Shown here piece after piece: positions 1 to 9,410 of a stretch of 64,000 bases of DNA. The translations under genes were made by a program, and so were the position numbers. The stretch spans positions 667,625 through 731,624 of the forward strand of contig NZ_KV878783.1 of NCBI RefSeq assembly GCF_001890765.1, given 5' to 3'. Source of the stretch: Spirulina major PCC 6313. GTDB lineage: Bacteria; Cyanobacteriota; Cyanobacteriia; Cyanobacteriales; Spirulinaceae. The notes below the pieces were generated by a model. It had not been told where the DNA came from. It worked only from the letters and a program-made list of their open reading frames with translations, and searched no databases. Positions within the stretch are counted from its first letter, which is position 1. Each line of letters starts with the position of its first letter.

Positions 1-1040
1 AGGAGATCGCGGAAAATGGCGGCGAGGGTGGTGCGATCGCCGCAGGGATAGATTTCCCCCGTGACTCCCGGATTCACCAGTTCCCGTGCGCCAACGCGAT
101 CGCTCACCACTACCCCACACCCGCACAACATCGCTTCATTCACCACCACCCCAAACGGCTCATAGTCTGACCCTAGACAGAGTAAATCCGCTGCGGTGTA
201 GATCGCCGGGAGTTGGCTTTGGTTGCAAAAACCAAGGAAGCGGACGCGATCGCACCCCTGCGCCGTTGTAGCTAACTCCGCTCGTAACGTGCCATCCCCC
301 ACAAACAGCAGATAACTTTCCGGCACAGCCGCCGCTAAAAAGGCCGCTAAGACATCCTGGGGACGTTTCCAGGGTTGCAGCTTGGCGCAGAAGATGACCA
401 CGGGCGCATCATCTGGAATTCCCCAACTGGCCCGCATCTGAGCGCGATCCACTGCTGCCGCTTGGGCGAGCCACCAGGCGTTATCCACCACAAAGGGCGT
501 GAAAAAAATGCGATCGCGCACAATCCCTAACCCCGCCAGCAGTTCCACCCCCGCCTGACTCGCCGCAAACAATGCATCCCCCACCCGATAGAGCCAGGGC
601 AGGATCAACGGCTTAATCCAACCTTTCCAGCCTCCCCCAAAGCGCGACCCTAAACTACTCGCATCGGTGCTGAAAATAAACGGGCGGCGATGCCATTTTG
701 CACTCAACGCCGCCCACCAAAAGCTCGCGTATACATACCCCGTAAAACAAATCACCACATCAAACTCCGCCACCATTGGCCACAGGTGCGGATTCACCAA
801 CCCCCAAAACCGCCCCAACCCCGGACGGTGCGATCGGTTGGGCACAAACACCGACGGATACCCCGCCAACAGGGGCACATCCCAGGCGATCGTTTGGCCA
901 AAATCCACGTCCTGATAGGTTTCAAGACCAACGCGGGAACAATAGGCTACTTGAAAATCCCACCCCCGCGCCACCATTTCTTGAAATAGAGGGACGACAT
1001 AGGGGATGGGATGGGAGACGATGATCAAGACGCGACTCAT
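1..1040 (-). CDS. GT4-family glycosyltransferase, 3' end cut by window edge
   Basis: Open from an ATG at 1040 to the window edge, about 346 codons with no stop. It is a GT-B fold glycosyltransferase that transfers a sugar from an activated donor; the acceptor is unknown. The N-terminus SRVLIIVSHPIPYVVPLFQEM is typical of the acceptor-binding half. The C-terminal half carries the GT4 donor-site E-x7-E motif, EPFGVVVNE, at E294 and E302, after the segment LPAIYTAADLLCLGS. The start overlaps the stop of the upstream hydrolase gene in an ATGA arrangement, so the two are probably translationally coupled. Family is secure, substrate is not. Confidence 0.85.
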   Translation of the reverse strand, partial: MSRVLIIVSHPIPYVVPLFQEMVARGWDFQVAYCSRVGLETYQDVDFGQTIAWDVPLLAGYPSVFVPNRSHRPGLGRFWGLVNPHLWPMVAEFDVVICFTGYVYASFWWAALSAKWHRRPFIFSTDASSLGSRFGGGWKGWIKPLILPWLYRVGDALFAASQAGVELLAGLGIVRDRIFFTPFVVDNAWWLAQAAAVDRAQMRASWGIPDDAPVVIFCAKLQPWKRPQDVLAAFLAAAVPESYLLFVGDGTLRAELATTAQGCDRVRFLGFCNQSQLPAIYTAADLLCLGSDYEPFGVVVNEAMLCGCGVVVSDRVGARELVNPGVTGEIYPCGDRTTLAAIFRDL

Positions 1041-1876
1041 CGAGCGATCAGGGCAGCGATCGTAAAGCGTTCGATCTCTCGTGCCACAGTATCCGGCCAG
1101 GATTCCACCAAATCCCAACCGCCTTGCTTCATCATGCGCAGTTTGGCATAGGGGGCGAGTTTGACGTAGGTTTTACTTTGGCGGATTTGGATGGGGTGGT
1201 CTTGGCCGCCTTGGAGGATGAGGATGCGAATTTTGAGGGCTTCGAGGTCATCGTTGATCAATTCAGCGGCGATCTCCGAGTCGGGGCGACTGAAGAGGAG
1301 ATGGCAACTGGGGGGACAGGCGAGGAGTTGCTCGCGATAGGCGAGGAGGTTGGTCACTTTGCGGTGATGGGACGTGAACCATTTCGTGACGGGTTTGGCG
1401 AGTTTCATCCCCAGGGGCACGACGGGAATCGAACTGGTGAGCATCAATTCCGTGTGCCAGCGACTGCGGCGATCGGGTACGTCCACGCCTTCGGGGGCAA
1501 GGAGGATCATGCCGCTGACTCGTTCGGGGTGGGCGATCGCATACCGGGAGGCAATCCACGCACCAATGGAATGACCTACGAGGTACACCTCTTCAAGATG
1601 CAGTGCATTGATGTAGTCCGCTAGACAGTCGGCATGGAGTTGGATCGATTGAGGGGATTCCGGATCATCCGATTCCCCAAAGCCCAGTAAATCCGGGGCG
1701 AGACAATGGACGCGATTGCCCAACTGTTCTAAAACAGGTAACCATTGGGAGCCGTCAGTTAAAGCACCGTGGATGAAGATAATTGTGGGGCCTTTTCCCA
1801 CTTCACGCCAGAATAGATGTCCTTGGGAAAGGCGAATTCGACCGATGCGGATGGGCGGAGCCTGCATTGTAATCAT
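1037..1876 (-). CDS. Alpha/beta hydrolase fold protein (279 aa)
   Basis: Alpha/beta hydrolase fold. The oxyanion-hole region reads FIHGALTDGSQW (residues 35-45) and the nucleophile elbow is GHSIGAW with Ser103. Strand order and length fit the family of small esterases and haloperoxidase-like enzymes. An Asp lies in the expected acid loop (LQGGQDHP). The catalytic His usually seen in a G-H-W/F-x-x-x-E motif near the C-terminus is not there: the segment reads QGGWDLVESWP. The enzyme may therefore be inactive or use another residue. It starts at ATG 1876, with a second possible ATG nine bases downstream, and overlaps the glycosyltransferase gene by three bases, suggesting a two-gene operon. Substrate unknown. 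Confidence 0.85.
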   Translation of the reverse strand: MITMQAPPIRIGRIRLSQGHLFWREVGKGPTIIFIHGALTDGSQWLPVLEQLGNRVHCLAPDLLGFGESDDPESPQSIQLHADCLADYINALHLEEVYLVGHSIGAWIASRYAIAHPERVSGMILLAPEGVDVPDRRSRWHTELMLTSSIPVVPLGMKLAKPVTKWFTSHHRKVTNLLAYREQLLACPPSCHLLFSRPDSEIAAELINDDLEALKIRILILQGGQDHPIQIRQSKTYVKLAPYAKLRMMKQGGWDLVESWPDTVAREIERFTIAALIAR

Positions 1877-1996
1877 TCAACTGTGATTCAACCGTGAGCC
1901 AAAGCGGTGGGACATTATCATTAATGCTGTGCCTATGATTTCATAATTTTTCAATAAATTAAAAAAATTTCCGTCATTATACTCACGAATTTGGGA

Positions 1997-2455
1997 TTAC
2001 GCGATCCGGGTAATTTCACTGAAATAGTCTTTTAATTGGTCACCATGATCATGGCTAAAGTCTTCTTGCGGGAGTTCATCCCGTGCAAAGGCCCGTATTT
2101 CTGAAATTTCCAAGGTGTCTTGCGGTTGTAATGATCCGGTGACGGTGACGGCCAACAAGATGCTCAAAGAATGGAGGCGCGGATCGCGATCGGGGGCAGA
2201 ATAAACCCCGACCAATCGTTCAATCTCTAGCAGTTCGAGGCCAGTTTCTTCGCGGAGTTCTCGTTCGGCGGCTTGGGGGATGGTTTCCCCCCAATCGATG
2301 ATGCCGCCGGGTAGCCCCCATTGCCCAGTGTCACGACGGCGCACCAAGACAATCCGCTGGTCTGGCAGAATCGGAATTACGGTGGTTCCGGTGACGGGAT
2401 GGCGAAAGATAATGCCCATGACCGTAAAGATAAATTGCTTCCAGCGGCGCAGCAT
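1997..2455 (-). CDS. Nudix hydrolase
   Basis: A Nudix pyrophosphohydrolase, which cleaves nucleoside diphosphates linked to another moiety. The complete Nudix box is visible: G-x5-E (GIIDWGE), then REL-x-EE-x-G (RELREETGL). An upstream extension of 25 residues to 2530 is open, but the ATG at 2455 gives a compact 152-aa protein beginning MLRRWKQFIF, and the extra residues look unlike the fold, so the internal start is preferred. The exact substrate cannot be read from the motif. The start is 87 bases before the promoter of the divergent tRNA-Val gene. Confidence 0.85.
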   Translation of the reverse strand: MLRRWKQFIFTVMGIIFRHPVTGTTVIPILPDQRIVLVRRRDTGQWGLPGGIIDWGETIPQAAERELREETGLELLEIERLVGVYSAPDRDPRLHSLSILLAVTVTGSLQPQDTLEISEIRAFARDELPQEDFSHDHGDQLKDYFSEITRIA

Positions 2456-2541
2456 TGTGAATAATCTCGTATGGCGAAGATTCAGAGTGTTTGTATTGTA
2501 GAGGGCTGTCAGGGTTTTGCCTATTTGCAAAAGTGCCGCAG

Positions 2542-2570
2542 TTGACGAAAACCTACTGCGCCGCTATAGT
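2542..2570 (+). promoter_or_regulatory. Sigma-70-type promoter of tRNA-Val
   Basis: TTGACG at 2542-2547 and TATAGT at 2565-2570 are separated by exactly 17 bases, and the tRNA begins 12 bases after the -10 box. This is a near-consensus housekeeping promoter. Confidence 0.8.
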
Positions 2571-2582
2571 AGTAAATCGCGC

Positions 2583-2654
<72 letters not shown>

Positions 2655-2661
2655 TGATTTT

Positions 2662-2704
2662 AAAGAGCGATCGCTGAGTCTAAACACTCAGCGATCGCTC
2701 TTTT
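2662..2704 (+). terminator. Intrinsic terminator after tRNA-Val
   Basis: A perfect 15-bp inverted repeat (2665-2679 with 2686-2700), loop CTAAAC, followed by TTTT. Each arm contains a HIP1 octamer GCGATCGC. The A run on the left could let it work on the minus strand too. Confidence 0.8.
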
Positions 2705-2912
2705 CGGCTGCATTACCTCTCAAAAGAACCAGGGGCTGAAGCCGCCAGGTCTAATGGTTGTGATCTGCGCATGATCGCAGGCAAACGCATTGAATCTTCA
2801 TTGAACCGATCGCGCCTGTGCAGATGGGTGCAACGGGTGTAAATAAGGCAAGACTTATCGACTTATCAATTGATCAGTCTTTCTAGGCTGGATGAATGGG
2901 GCTGATTCGGTA

Positions 2913-2999
2913 CGGAGAGAGAGGGATTCGAACCCTCGAGAGGCTTTCGCCCCTACAGCATTTCCAGTGCTGCGCCTTCGACCACTCGGCCATCTCTCC
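2913..2999 (-). tRNA. tRNA-Ser (anticodon GGA)
   Basis: Read on the minus strand, acceptor GGAGAGA pairs with TCTCTCC, the discriminator is G, and the anticodon stem CAGCA/TGCTG encloses CTGGAAA, giving anticodon GGA. A long variable arm makes it 87 nt, as expected for a class II tRNA. CCA is not encoded. A TATAGT -10 box lies at 3014-3019 on the minus strand, 14 bases upstream. Confidence 0.95.
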
Positions 3000-3119
3000 T
3001 TGTGCAGTTTTCTACTATAGCAGCAAACTGCGCATTGGGGCAGGGTTGGGCTGAGATTTTTGCGCGATCGCACCTCGCGCCCATCTTCTACAATAAAAAG
3101 CGCTGTTGTTGTGCTAGCT

Positions 3120-3488
3120 ATGCCAGAGTATTACACGATTCGCGTTCACGATCGCCAAAACGACAAGGTGATCACCGCTCAAGTCCCCGATGATCAATAC
3201 ATTCTCCACAGCCTTGAAGCTCAGGGCCACATCCTCCCCTTCTCCTGTCGCAATGGAGCCTGTACCACCTGTGCCGTGCGGGTGAATTTGGGCGACTTGG
3301 TTCAACCGGAAGCCATGGGACTGTCGCCGGACATTCAAGCCCAGGGCTATGCGTTGCTCTGTGTGAGCTATGCCCGGTCTGATCTGGATGTGGAAACCCA
3401 AGACGAAGATGAAGTGTATGAAATGCAGTTTGGCCGCTACTTTGGCAAGGGGGCGGTACGGCTGGGCTTACCCCTGGATGAGGATTAA
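3120..3488 (+). CDS. [2Fe-2S] ferredoxin, FdC2-like with C-terminal extension
   Basis: A 122-aa plant-type ferredoxin, a small soluble electron carrier. Cluster ligands are Cys43, Cys48, Cys51 and Cys81 (C-x4-C-x2-C-x29-C, in FSCRNGACTTC and LLCVSYA). The protein runs about 20 residues past the usual end (EVYEMQFGRYFGKG to PLDED), a mark of the FdC2 group, which differs from photosynthetic PetF in this tail. From memory, Synechocystis carries a similar ferredoxin gene (sll1382) beside a SuhB-type phosphatase gene (sll1383), and that pairing is echoed here. The ATG at 3120 is chosen over the upstream in-frame start at 3060 because MPEYYTIRVHD is the natural N-terminus. Redox partner unknown. 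Confidence 0.9.
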   Translation: MPEYYTIRVHDRQNDKVITAQVPDDQYILHSLEAQGHILPFSCRNGACTTCAVRVNLGDLVQPEAMGLSPDIQAQGYALLCVSYARSDLDVETQDEDEVYEMQFGRYFGKGAVRLGLPLDED

Positions 3489-4014
3489 TTGGTATTGGGT
3501 GCGATCGCTGCTCCTCCTCAGCCTCTGGTGGACGGTGGTGGGGTGTACTGCCACGGCAGCACCACCCCCCGGCATTGACGTGACCATAGACCGGGTGATC
3601 AGCGGCCAAACAGTGATCGTGCGCGGTATTCCCACCGATCCCACCGCCGCCTATACCATCCGCCTCCAAGGGATTCACGCCCCGGATTTACAGCAAGTCC
3701 CCTGGGGTGAAACCGCCCGCCAAGCCCTTGAAACCCAACTCCGCAGCACCCCCACCGCCACCCTCGTCCTCAACCGTGCCGAACCCGATGTCTACGATCG
3801 CTACTGGGGCGACCTCTGGCAGGGCAACGAATGGATCAATCGGTGGCTCGTCGCCCAGGGCCATGTGTTGGCCACGTTTACGCCCCATCCCAGCCCCCCA
3901 GCGCAAGAATTGAGCCATGCTCAAGACTATGCAAGAATGAGAGGAGCGGGTCTTTGGAACCCGGATGCTCCCCTACGTCAGACCCCGGCTGAATTTCGGC
4001 GTGGGACACCCTAA
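3478..4014 (+). CDS. SNase-like (thermonuclease-fold) lipoprotein
   Basis: A 178-aa protein with a lipoprotein-type signal: RSLLLLSLWWTVVGC ends in a lipobox with Cys at about residue 21. The rest resembles the staphylococcal-nuclease-like OB fold: VTIDRVISGQTV, then RLQGIHAPD, where active enzymes have R-L-x-G-I-D-A-P-E, and later YDRYWGDLW and WLVAQGHV. Asp is replaced by His in the first site (GIHAPD), so nuclease activity is uncertain. The start at 3478 overlaps the ferredoxin stop by 11 bases, indicating an operon. Likely anchored outside the plasma membrane. Confidence 0.75.
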   Translation: MRINWYWVRSLLLLSLWWTVVGCTATAAPPPGIDVTIDRVISGQTVIVRGIPTDPTAAYTIRLQGIHAPDLQQVPWGETARQALETQLRSTPTATLVLNRAEPDVYDRYWGDLWQGNEWINRWLVAQGHVLATFTPHPSPPAQELSHAQDYARMRGAGLWNPDAPLRQTPAEFRRGTP

Positions 4015-4053
4015 CATTGAGTTCCAGCCCTGCGCACCTTCACCGTTGAATTT

Positions 4054-4914
4054 ATGGCGTTACCCTCCCCCGAAACTCTCCAACTCTTTCTGGATGTGGC
4101 CACCGAAGCAGCCCAAGCTGCGGGGGCCGTCCTCAAAACCCATTGGGGGAAACTACAATCCATCGAAGAAAAAGGCCGACCCGGCGACCTCGTCACCGAA
4201 GCCGATAAAAACGCCGAAGCCGTCATCCTCGCCACCTTCCGACGACACCTCCCCGATCATCCCATCCTGGCTGAAGAATCCGGCGTGATTGCAGGCAGTG
4301 AGACCCAATATTGCTGGGCGATTGATCCCCTCGATGGCACGACGAACTATGCCCACGGCTACCCGGTGTCCGGCGTTTCCATTGGGTTGCTGATTGACGA
4401 TGTGCCGACGGTGGGGGTGGTGTACGATCCAGGGCGCGATCGCCTCTACCGTGCCGCCACGGGTTTAGGTGTCACCTGCAACCGCAAACCGATCCAGGTT
4501 TCCACCACCGCCAAACTCCAAAACAGCCTCCTCGTCACCGGCTTTGCCTACGATCGCCACCTCACCAGCGACAACAACTATGCCGAATTTTGTTACCTCA
4601 CCCACCTCACCCAAGGTGTGCGCCGGGGTGGTTCCGCCTCCCTGGACTTAGCCCATGTCGCCTGTGGTGAACTCGATGGCTATTGGGAGCGGGGCCTCAA
4701 ACCCTGGGACATTGCAGCGGGGATTGTGTTGGTACGGGAAGCCGGTGGCATCGTCACCGCCTACGACCAAAGCCCCCTCGACCTATCCTCCGGCCGTCTC
4801 CTGGCCACCAACCCCGCCATCCATGCCGCCCTCAGCGCGGCCCTCCAAGCCACGCCGCCCCTAAGTACCTGGAGTGACGTGGACAAAATGGCGACTGTTG
4901 CGCCGCTGTCTTAG
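4054..4914 (+). CDS. suhB: Inositol monophosphatase family protein (SuhB-like)
   Basis: A 286-aa Mg-dependent phosphatase of the inositol monophosphatase superfamily. The metal-site motifs are all present: LAEESG, WAIDPLDGTTNYAHG, and KPWDIAAGIVLVREAGG. The family dephosphorylates inositol phosphate; some members act on histidinol phosphate or NADP, so the substrate is inferred. It begins 39 bases after the SNase-like gene on the same strand and is probably in the same operon. The symbol is by similarity only. Confidence 0.85.
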   Translation: MALPSPETLQLFLDVATEAAQAAGAVLKTHWGKLQSIEEKGRPGDLVTEADKNAEAVILATFRRHLPDHPILAEESGVIAGSETQYCWAIDPLDGTTNYAHGYPVSGVSIGLLIDDVPTVGVVYDPGRDRLYRAATGLGVTCNRKPIQVSTTAKLQNSLLVTGFAYDRHLTSDNNYAEFCYLTHLTQGVRRGGSASLDLAHVACGELDGYWERGLKPWDIAAGIVLVREAGGIVTAYDQSPLDLSSGRLLATNPAIHAALSAALQATPPLSTWSDVDKMATVAPLS

Positions 4915-4995
4915 GCCATTCTTGCAATCATCCCTAAAAATCTAGGGGATACTAAAAATATATAGATCTTCAAATCCTGCCTTGGGTGAACCCTG

Positions 4996-5997
4996 ATGTC
5001 GCTAAACATTAAACACGGACTCTTTAAATATGACTTAATGGATCACCATGCCATTCTTGGTGTTCCCGTCACCGCCGATGCCAATAGTATTCGGAAACGC
5101 TATCTCAAATTGGCACGATTGCTGCACCCTGATACGGTCAAAGTCAACAACGAGCAAGAACGGGCCCAGGCCAGCGAGTTGCTCTCGAAACTGATCAACC
5201 CCGCCTACGAAACCCTAAAAGGCAAAACCCGCGACGAACATCAACTGGTTTTGGAACAAACGGGTAAACGCCTCGCCAACGAAGGCGGCACGCCCGCCGT
5301 GACCAATGAAATCGCGAAGGGTCTGTTAAAAGCGGGGAACAACGTAGACTTAGCCTATGCCCAAGCTCTCAAGGCTCTAACAGAAAATCAATATCGCTCG
5401 ATCGCTGAATGTGAACAGTCCATTGGCGACTTGAGTGAATTAAATTTGGTGTATTTGATGATGAAGGCGGGCCAGGGATTGCGCCAAACGGCCCCCGCGC
5501 CGCAAGCGCCCCCGAAAGCGAAAGTACCGCCAGCGGCAACCCCGGCGGCGGCGGCAGCAGCAGCGGCCCAGGCGAGGGCGGAACAGTCCCCCGTGAGTGC
5601 CTACGTGCGCCGGGCGCAGGAATATATTCAAAAAAATAACTTTGCGAAGGCGGTGCTGGAGTTGCGGGATGGCTTGAAGCTCGAACCCAAAAATAGCACC
5701 TGTCATAGTTTGCTGGGGATGGCCTATCTGAAGCAAAACCAAGTCAGTATGGCGAAGGTGCATGTGATGAAGGCCCTCCAGTCGAATCCTGAAGAAAAGA
5801 TCGCCTTGCAATGTAAAGCGGTGATCGAGAAAAAACTCGGACAGCCCTTGAGTGCCCACAGTGCGGGGTCTAACTCGTCGGGGAATACAACGGGTAAGGC
5901 TCGCGATGGTCGTTCGGCCTCGAATTCTGGCAAGTCGGATCAGAAATCTGGCAGCGGGGGCATGTTTGGGGGGCTGTTTGGTGGTAAGAAAAAGTAG
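4996..5997 (+). CDS. J-domain protein with TPR repeats
   Basis: A 333-aa protein with an N-terminal J-domain (HHAILGVPVTADANSIRKRY, then the diagnostic HPD in LLHPDTV), which would stimulate an Hsp70/DnaK partner. After a linker and an Ala/Pro-rich stretch (residues about 165-195, including a run of Ala), two to three TPR helices follow (YVRRAQEYIQKNNFAKAVLE, then LLGMAYLKQNQVSMAK). The tail is Gly/Ser-rich and ends GGMFGGLFGGKKK. There is no zinc domain, so it is a type III J-protein. Start ATG 4996; an internal ATG at 5038 (MDHHAILG) would give a conventional J-domain N-terminus and is a fair alternative. Confidence 0.85.
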   Translation: MSLNIKHGLFKYDLMDHHAILGVPVTADANSIRKRYLKLARLLHPDTVKVNNEQERAQASELLSKLINPAYETLKGKTRDEHQLVLEQTGKRLANEGGTPAVTNEIAKGLLKAGNNVDLAYAQALKALTENQYRSIAECEQSIGDLSELNLVYLMMKAGQGLRQTAPAPQAPPKAKVPPAATPAAAAAAAAQARAEQSPVSAYVRRAQEYIQKNNFAKAVLELRDGLKLEPKNSTCHSLLGMAYLKQNQVSMAKVHVMKALQSNPEEKIALQCKAVIEKKLGQPLSAHSAGSNSSGNTTGKARDGRSASNSGKSDQKSGSGGMFGGLFGGKKK

Positions 5998-6078
5998 AGG
6001 GGCGATCGCAGCATCCGGCCCGATGCTGCCGCCTGTCGTCTCGATCTCTTTTTCCCCAATCGCTGTAACCCAAATTTG

Positions 6079-7296
6079 ATGATGATTCACCAACCCCCGG
6101 CCGGAACTCGTGACATTCTGCCGCTAGAGGTTTCTCAAAAACGCTGGATTGTTGACCGCTTACAAGAAGTCTTTCAACGCTGGGGGTATCAACGGATTAT
6201 CACCTCAACCCTCGAATGGCTCGACACCCTCACGGCGGGCGGCGCGATTCGTCCTGATAGTGTCATTGAAGTGGGCGAAACGGCTGAAGGGCGGTTAGGG
6301 TTGCGGCCAGAGTTGACCGCCTCTATTGCGCGGGCGGCCGTGGCACGGATGGCCAACGATACGCCGCCGTTGCGCCTCTACTACAATGCCAATGTATTTC
6401 GCCGCGCCCCGAAAAGCCACCACGGCCGTCAGGTGGAGTTTTATCAAATGGGGGTCGAACTGCTCTACACCGGGGGCAGTTTGGCGGATACGGAAATTGT
6501 GCTGTTGATGGTGGATTGTCTGGTGGCGTTGGGTCTGAAGGATTGGTCGCTGTTGATGGGGGAAGCCCAGTTGACGCGATCGCTCCTCGCGCCGTTCCCC
6601 CCCGAACATCAAGCAGCGGTGCGAACGGCGATCGCTCACCTCGACCGCATTCACCTCGCCTCTCTCCCCCTCAGCCCCGAACTCCAACACCGGGCTTTGA
6701 CCATGTTTGACCTGCGCGGCCGCCCGGAAGATGTGCTGCAACGGGTGAGCCAACTTGACCTAGATGCCACCGGCCAGGCCTGTGTTGCGGGCTTAAAAAC
6801 CTTGATTGAGCGGTTGCGTTCCAGTGCGCCGGATGACTTACCCTTAATTTTGGATCTGAGCTTGCTTGAAACCATTGATTACTATACGGGCATCGTCTTT
6901 GAGGTGGTGTCGTCCCGTCATAATCGCTCCTCGGTGTTGGGGAAAGGGGGACGGTATGATCAACTCCTCGCGCTTTATGATCCCGCTGGGAAGCCCGGCG
7001 CGGGGGTAGGGTTTGCCCTCAACGTGGAAGACCTCCATACCGCCCTCCTCGCTGCGCCCCAACTGCCCCAAACCATGCCCGTGAATGATTGGCTCGTGGT
7101 GGCGAAAACGCCCGCCGCTGAAGCGATCGCCTTCACCTATGCCCACCAACTGCGCCAATCGGAACATGTGGTGCGGGTGGAATTGGATCTCGGCGGCCGC
7201 ACCCCGGCGGAACTGCGGGACTATGCCCGTGAGAGTGGCATTCGTCGCCTGGCGTGGCTGGATGTGGACGGAACCCCGGAAATTGAGGTGGTGTAG
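6079..7296 (+). CDS. hisZ: ATP phosphoribosyltransferase regulatory subunit HisZ
   Basis: A class II aminoacyl-tRNA-synthetase-like protein close to HisRS but short (405 aa). The N-terminus IHQPPAGTRDILPLEVSQKRW and the C-terminal segment LGKGGRYDQLLALYD followed by GAGVGFALNVEDL are HisZ-like. HisZ pairs with the short form of HisG in the first step of histidine synthesis. Two consecutive ATGs (6079, 6082) can start it. It directly abuts murD (TAG then ATG), so the two are co-transcribed. HisRS is the main alternative, less likely because of length and weak class II motif 2. Confidence 0.85.
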   Translation: MMIHQPPAGTRDILPLEVSQKRWIVDRLQEVFQRWGYQRIITSTLEWLDTLTAGGAIRPDSVIEVGETAEGRLGLRPELTASIARAAVARMANDTPPLRLYYNANVFRRAPKSHHGRQVEFYQMGVELLYTGGSLADTEIVLLMVDCLVALGLKDWSLLMGEAQLTRSLLAPFPPEHQAAVRTAIAHLDRIHLASLPLSPELQHRALTMFDLRGRPEDVLQRVSQLDLDATGQACVAGLKTLIERLRSSAPDDLPLILDLSLLETIDYYTGIVFEVVSSRHNRSSVLGKGGRYDQLLALYDPAGKPGAGVGFALNVEDLHTALLAAPQLPQTMPVNDWLVVAKTPAAEAIAFTYAHQLRQSEHVVRVELDLGGRTPAELRDYARESGIRRLAWLDVDGTPEIEVV

Positions 7297-8661
7297 ATGC
7301 AACAGGCTCATATTATTGGGTTAGGACGGTCGGGAATTGCGGCGGCACGGGTGCTGAAGCAGCAGGGTTGGCAGGTGGAATTGAGCGATCGCGCCACCCA
7401 AACCAGCCTCGATGCCCTCCGGGACTCCCTCCAACAGGACGGCATCACCGTCAGCCTCGGTGCATCCCTCGATTTCAACGCCCCCCATCCCGATCTCCTC
7501 GTCGTCAGTCCCGGCGTACCTTGGGATAGCCCCACGGTTTTACAAGCGCGGGACGCGGGAATTGACACCCTCGGCGAAATGGAACTCGCCTGGCGACAGT
7601 TGCACGCAACGCCCTGGGTTGGCATCACCGGTACGAACGGCAAAACCACCACCACCGCCCTCACCGCCGCTATTTTCCACCAAGCCGGACTCAATGCCCC
7701 CGCCTGTGGCAACATTGGCCATGCTGCCTGTGAATTGGCCCTGATCAACCCCAACAACCCCCAGGATCTCGATTGGGTGATCGCCGAAATCAGCAGCTAT
7801 CAAATCGAGGCCGCCGCCACCCTCGCACCCCGGATTGGCCTGTGGACGACCTTCACCCCTGATCATTTGGCCCGCCATTACACCCTGGAGAATTACTACG
7901 GGATTAAAGCCAGTTTGTTGGCGCGATCGCAGTCCCAAATTTTTAACGGCGATGATCCCTATTTACGCGATCGCGCCTCTGATTGGCCCCGCGCCCATTG
8001 GACGAGCGTCACCGGCCCCGCCGCCTTGCCCTGTGACCCGGATCAGGGGATTTATTTAAAAAAGGGTGAGGTGATTGCCTTTGGGGAACGGGTGATGGAG
8101 ATCGCCGACCTGAAAATGTTGGGGGATCACAATCAGCAAAACCTGTTGATGGCAGTCGGGGCGGCGCGGTTGGCGGGGATTGAACCAGAGGCGATCGCCG
8201 CCGCCGTGCGCGAGTTTCCGGGCGTGCCCCATCGCCTCGAATACCTCTGCACCCATCAGGGCGTGACCTTCATCAACGACAGCAAAGCCACCAACTACGA
8301 TGCCTCTCTGGTGGGGTTAACTGCTGTGCCTACCCCGACAATCTTGATCGCGGGGGGTGACCCCAAGGCCGGGGATGATCAGGCGTGGTTAGGGGCGATC
8401 GCTGCCAAAGCGGCCGCCGTGGTCTTAATTGGCGATGCGGCTTCCCAGTTTGCCGCCCGCTTGGCTGAGGTGGGCTATACCCAATTTGAACAGCTCGAAA
8501 CCCTCGATCAAGCCGTGCCCCGTAGCCTCGAACTCGCCCACCACCACGGAGCCTCAACGGTGCTGCTCTCTCCCGCCTGTGCCAGTTTTGACCAATACAC
8601 TAGCTTTGAACAGCGGGGCGACCATTTCCGCCAACTCTGCACCCAACTGGCTGATGCTTGA
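7297..8661 (+). CDS. murD: UDP-N-acetylmuramoyl-L-alanine:D-glutamate ligase
   Basis: A 454-aa Mur ligase that adds D-Glu to UDP-MurNAc-L-Ala in peptidoglycan synthesis in the cytoplasm. The N-terminal domain starts [19 protein letters not shown], the ATP-binding P-loop is [14 protein letters not shown], and FTPDHLARH and INDSKATN match the central and C-terminal domains of MurD. Length is normal. The ATG follows the hisZ stop without a gap. Confidence 0.95.
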   Translation: MQQAHIIGLGRSGIAAARVLKQQGWQVELSDRATQTSLDALRDSLQQDGITVSLGASLDFNAPHPDLLVVSPGVPWDSPTVLQARDAGIDTLGEMELAWRQLHATPWVGITGTNGKTTTTALTAAIFHQAGLNAPACGNIGHAACELALINPNNPQDLDWVIAEISSYQIEAAATLAPRIGLWTTFTPDHLARHYTLENYYGIKASLLARSQSQIFNGDDPYLRDRASDWPRAHWTSVTGPAALPCDPDQGIYLKKGEVIAFGERVMEIADLKMLGDHNQQNLLMAVGAARLAGIEPEAIAAAVREFPGVPHRLEYLCTHQGVTFINDSKATNYDASLVGLTAVPTPTILIAGGDPKAGDDQAWLGAIAAKAAAVVLIGDAASQFAARLAEVGYTQFEQLETLDQAVPRSLELAHHHGASTVLLSPACASFDQYTSFEQRGDHFRQLCTQLADA

Positions 8662-8800
8662 TGTATGCTTACCCTTCGACGACCCTCAGGGTGCGCCACA
8701 GGCTCAGGGTGCGATTTTCTTGCATTCAGGGTGTGATGATTGTCACGGGGGCGGGCTTGTTATTATGGGGCCAATACGTTTACGCCAAGGGATGGGGTTT

Positions 8801-9346
8801 ATGCTGACGGATTTTCAAAAACGCAAATTGATGAAACTGTTCAGTATGTATGACGTGAACTGTGACGGATTTATTGTGGAACAAGATTTTGAGGATGTGG
8901 CGGCAAAATTAGCCGATCGCGCTGGGTGGAGTGTGCGATCGCCCAAGGGTATCACCCTTAAAAATCAACTTGCCCAAGATTGGCAAGGGTTGCAAAAAGC
9001 CTCGGACACCAACCGCGATCGCCAAATTTCCCTCGATGAATGGCTTGCCTATTATGACGCAGTGCTCGCCGATGAAACCCTTTACAATGAGCGCGTCAAA
9101 GCCTTGACCCAACTGGTGTTTGATGTGTTTGACCAAGACGAAGACAACACCCTGAGCGCGGCTGAATGGGGCAATCTCCTTTGTATTTACAACACCTCCC
9201 CGATCTATGCGCCGCTCATTTTTTCCCGACTCACAACCGATACGGATGGCAACCTGAGCCGCGAGGCTGTGCTCAGCCACATTGATGAATTTTTCTACAG
9301 TGACGATCCCGGCGCACCGGGTAACGGGATGTTTGGCCCCTATTAA
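8801..9346 (+). CDS. EF-hand calcium-binding protein
   Basis: A 181-aa protein with four EF-hand loops: DVNCDGFIVEQD, DTNRDRQISLDE, DQDEDNTLSAAE and a weaker TDTDGNLSREAV. The layout resembles calexcitin/sarcoplasmic-type EF-hand proteins, which occur sporadically in bacteria. No signal peptide or membrane segment, so it is probably a cytoplasmic Ca sensor or buffer. The reading frame is open back into murD, but the ATG at 8801 has an AAGGGA Shine-Dalgarno-like sequence about 7 bases upstream and gives a start like other family members. An ATG at 8792 is a second possibility. Confidence 0.85.
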   Translation: MLTDFQKRKLMKLFSMYDVNCDGFIVEQDFEDVAAKLADRAGWSVRSPKGITLKNQLAQDWQGLQKASDTNRDRQISLDEWLAYYDAVLADETLYNERVKALTQLVFDVFDQDEDNTLSAAEWGNLLCIYNTSPIYAPLIFSRLTTDTDGNLSREAVLSHIDEFFYSDDPGAPGNGMFGPY

Positions 9347-9410
9347 GCGATCGCCCCCCTGCCGGAGGTTCCGCACTATCCTAGAAACTGTCTGTTGCGA
9401 AACCTGAGCC

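Noticed and set aside
8429-8800. 124-residue N-terminal extension of the EF-hand protein
   Set aside because: It overlaps murD out of frame and is rich in Pro/Ser as a shadow frame would be.
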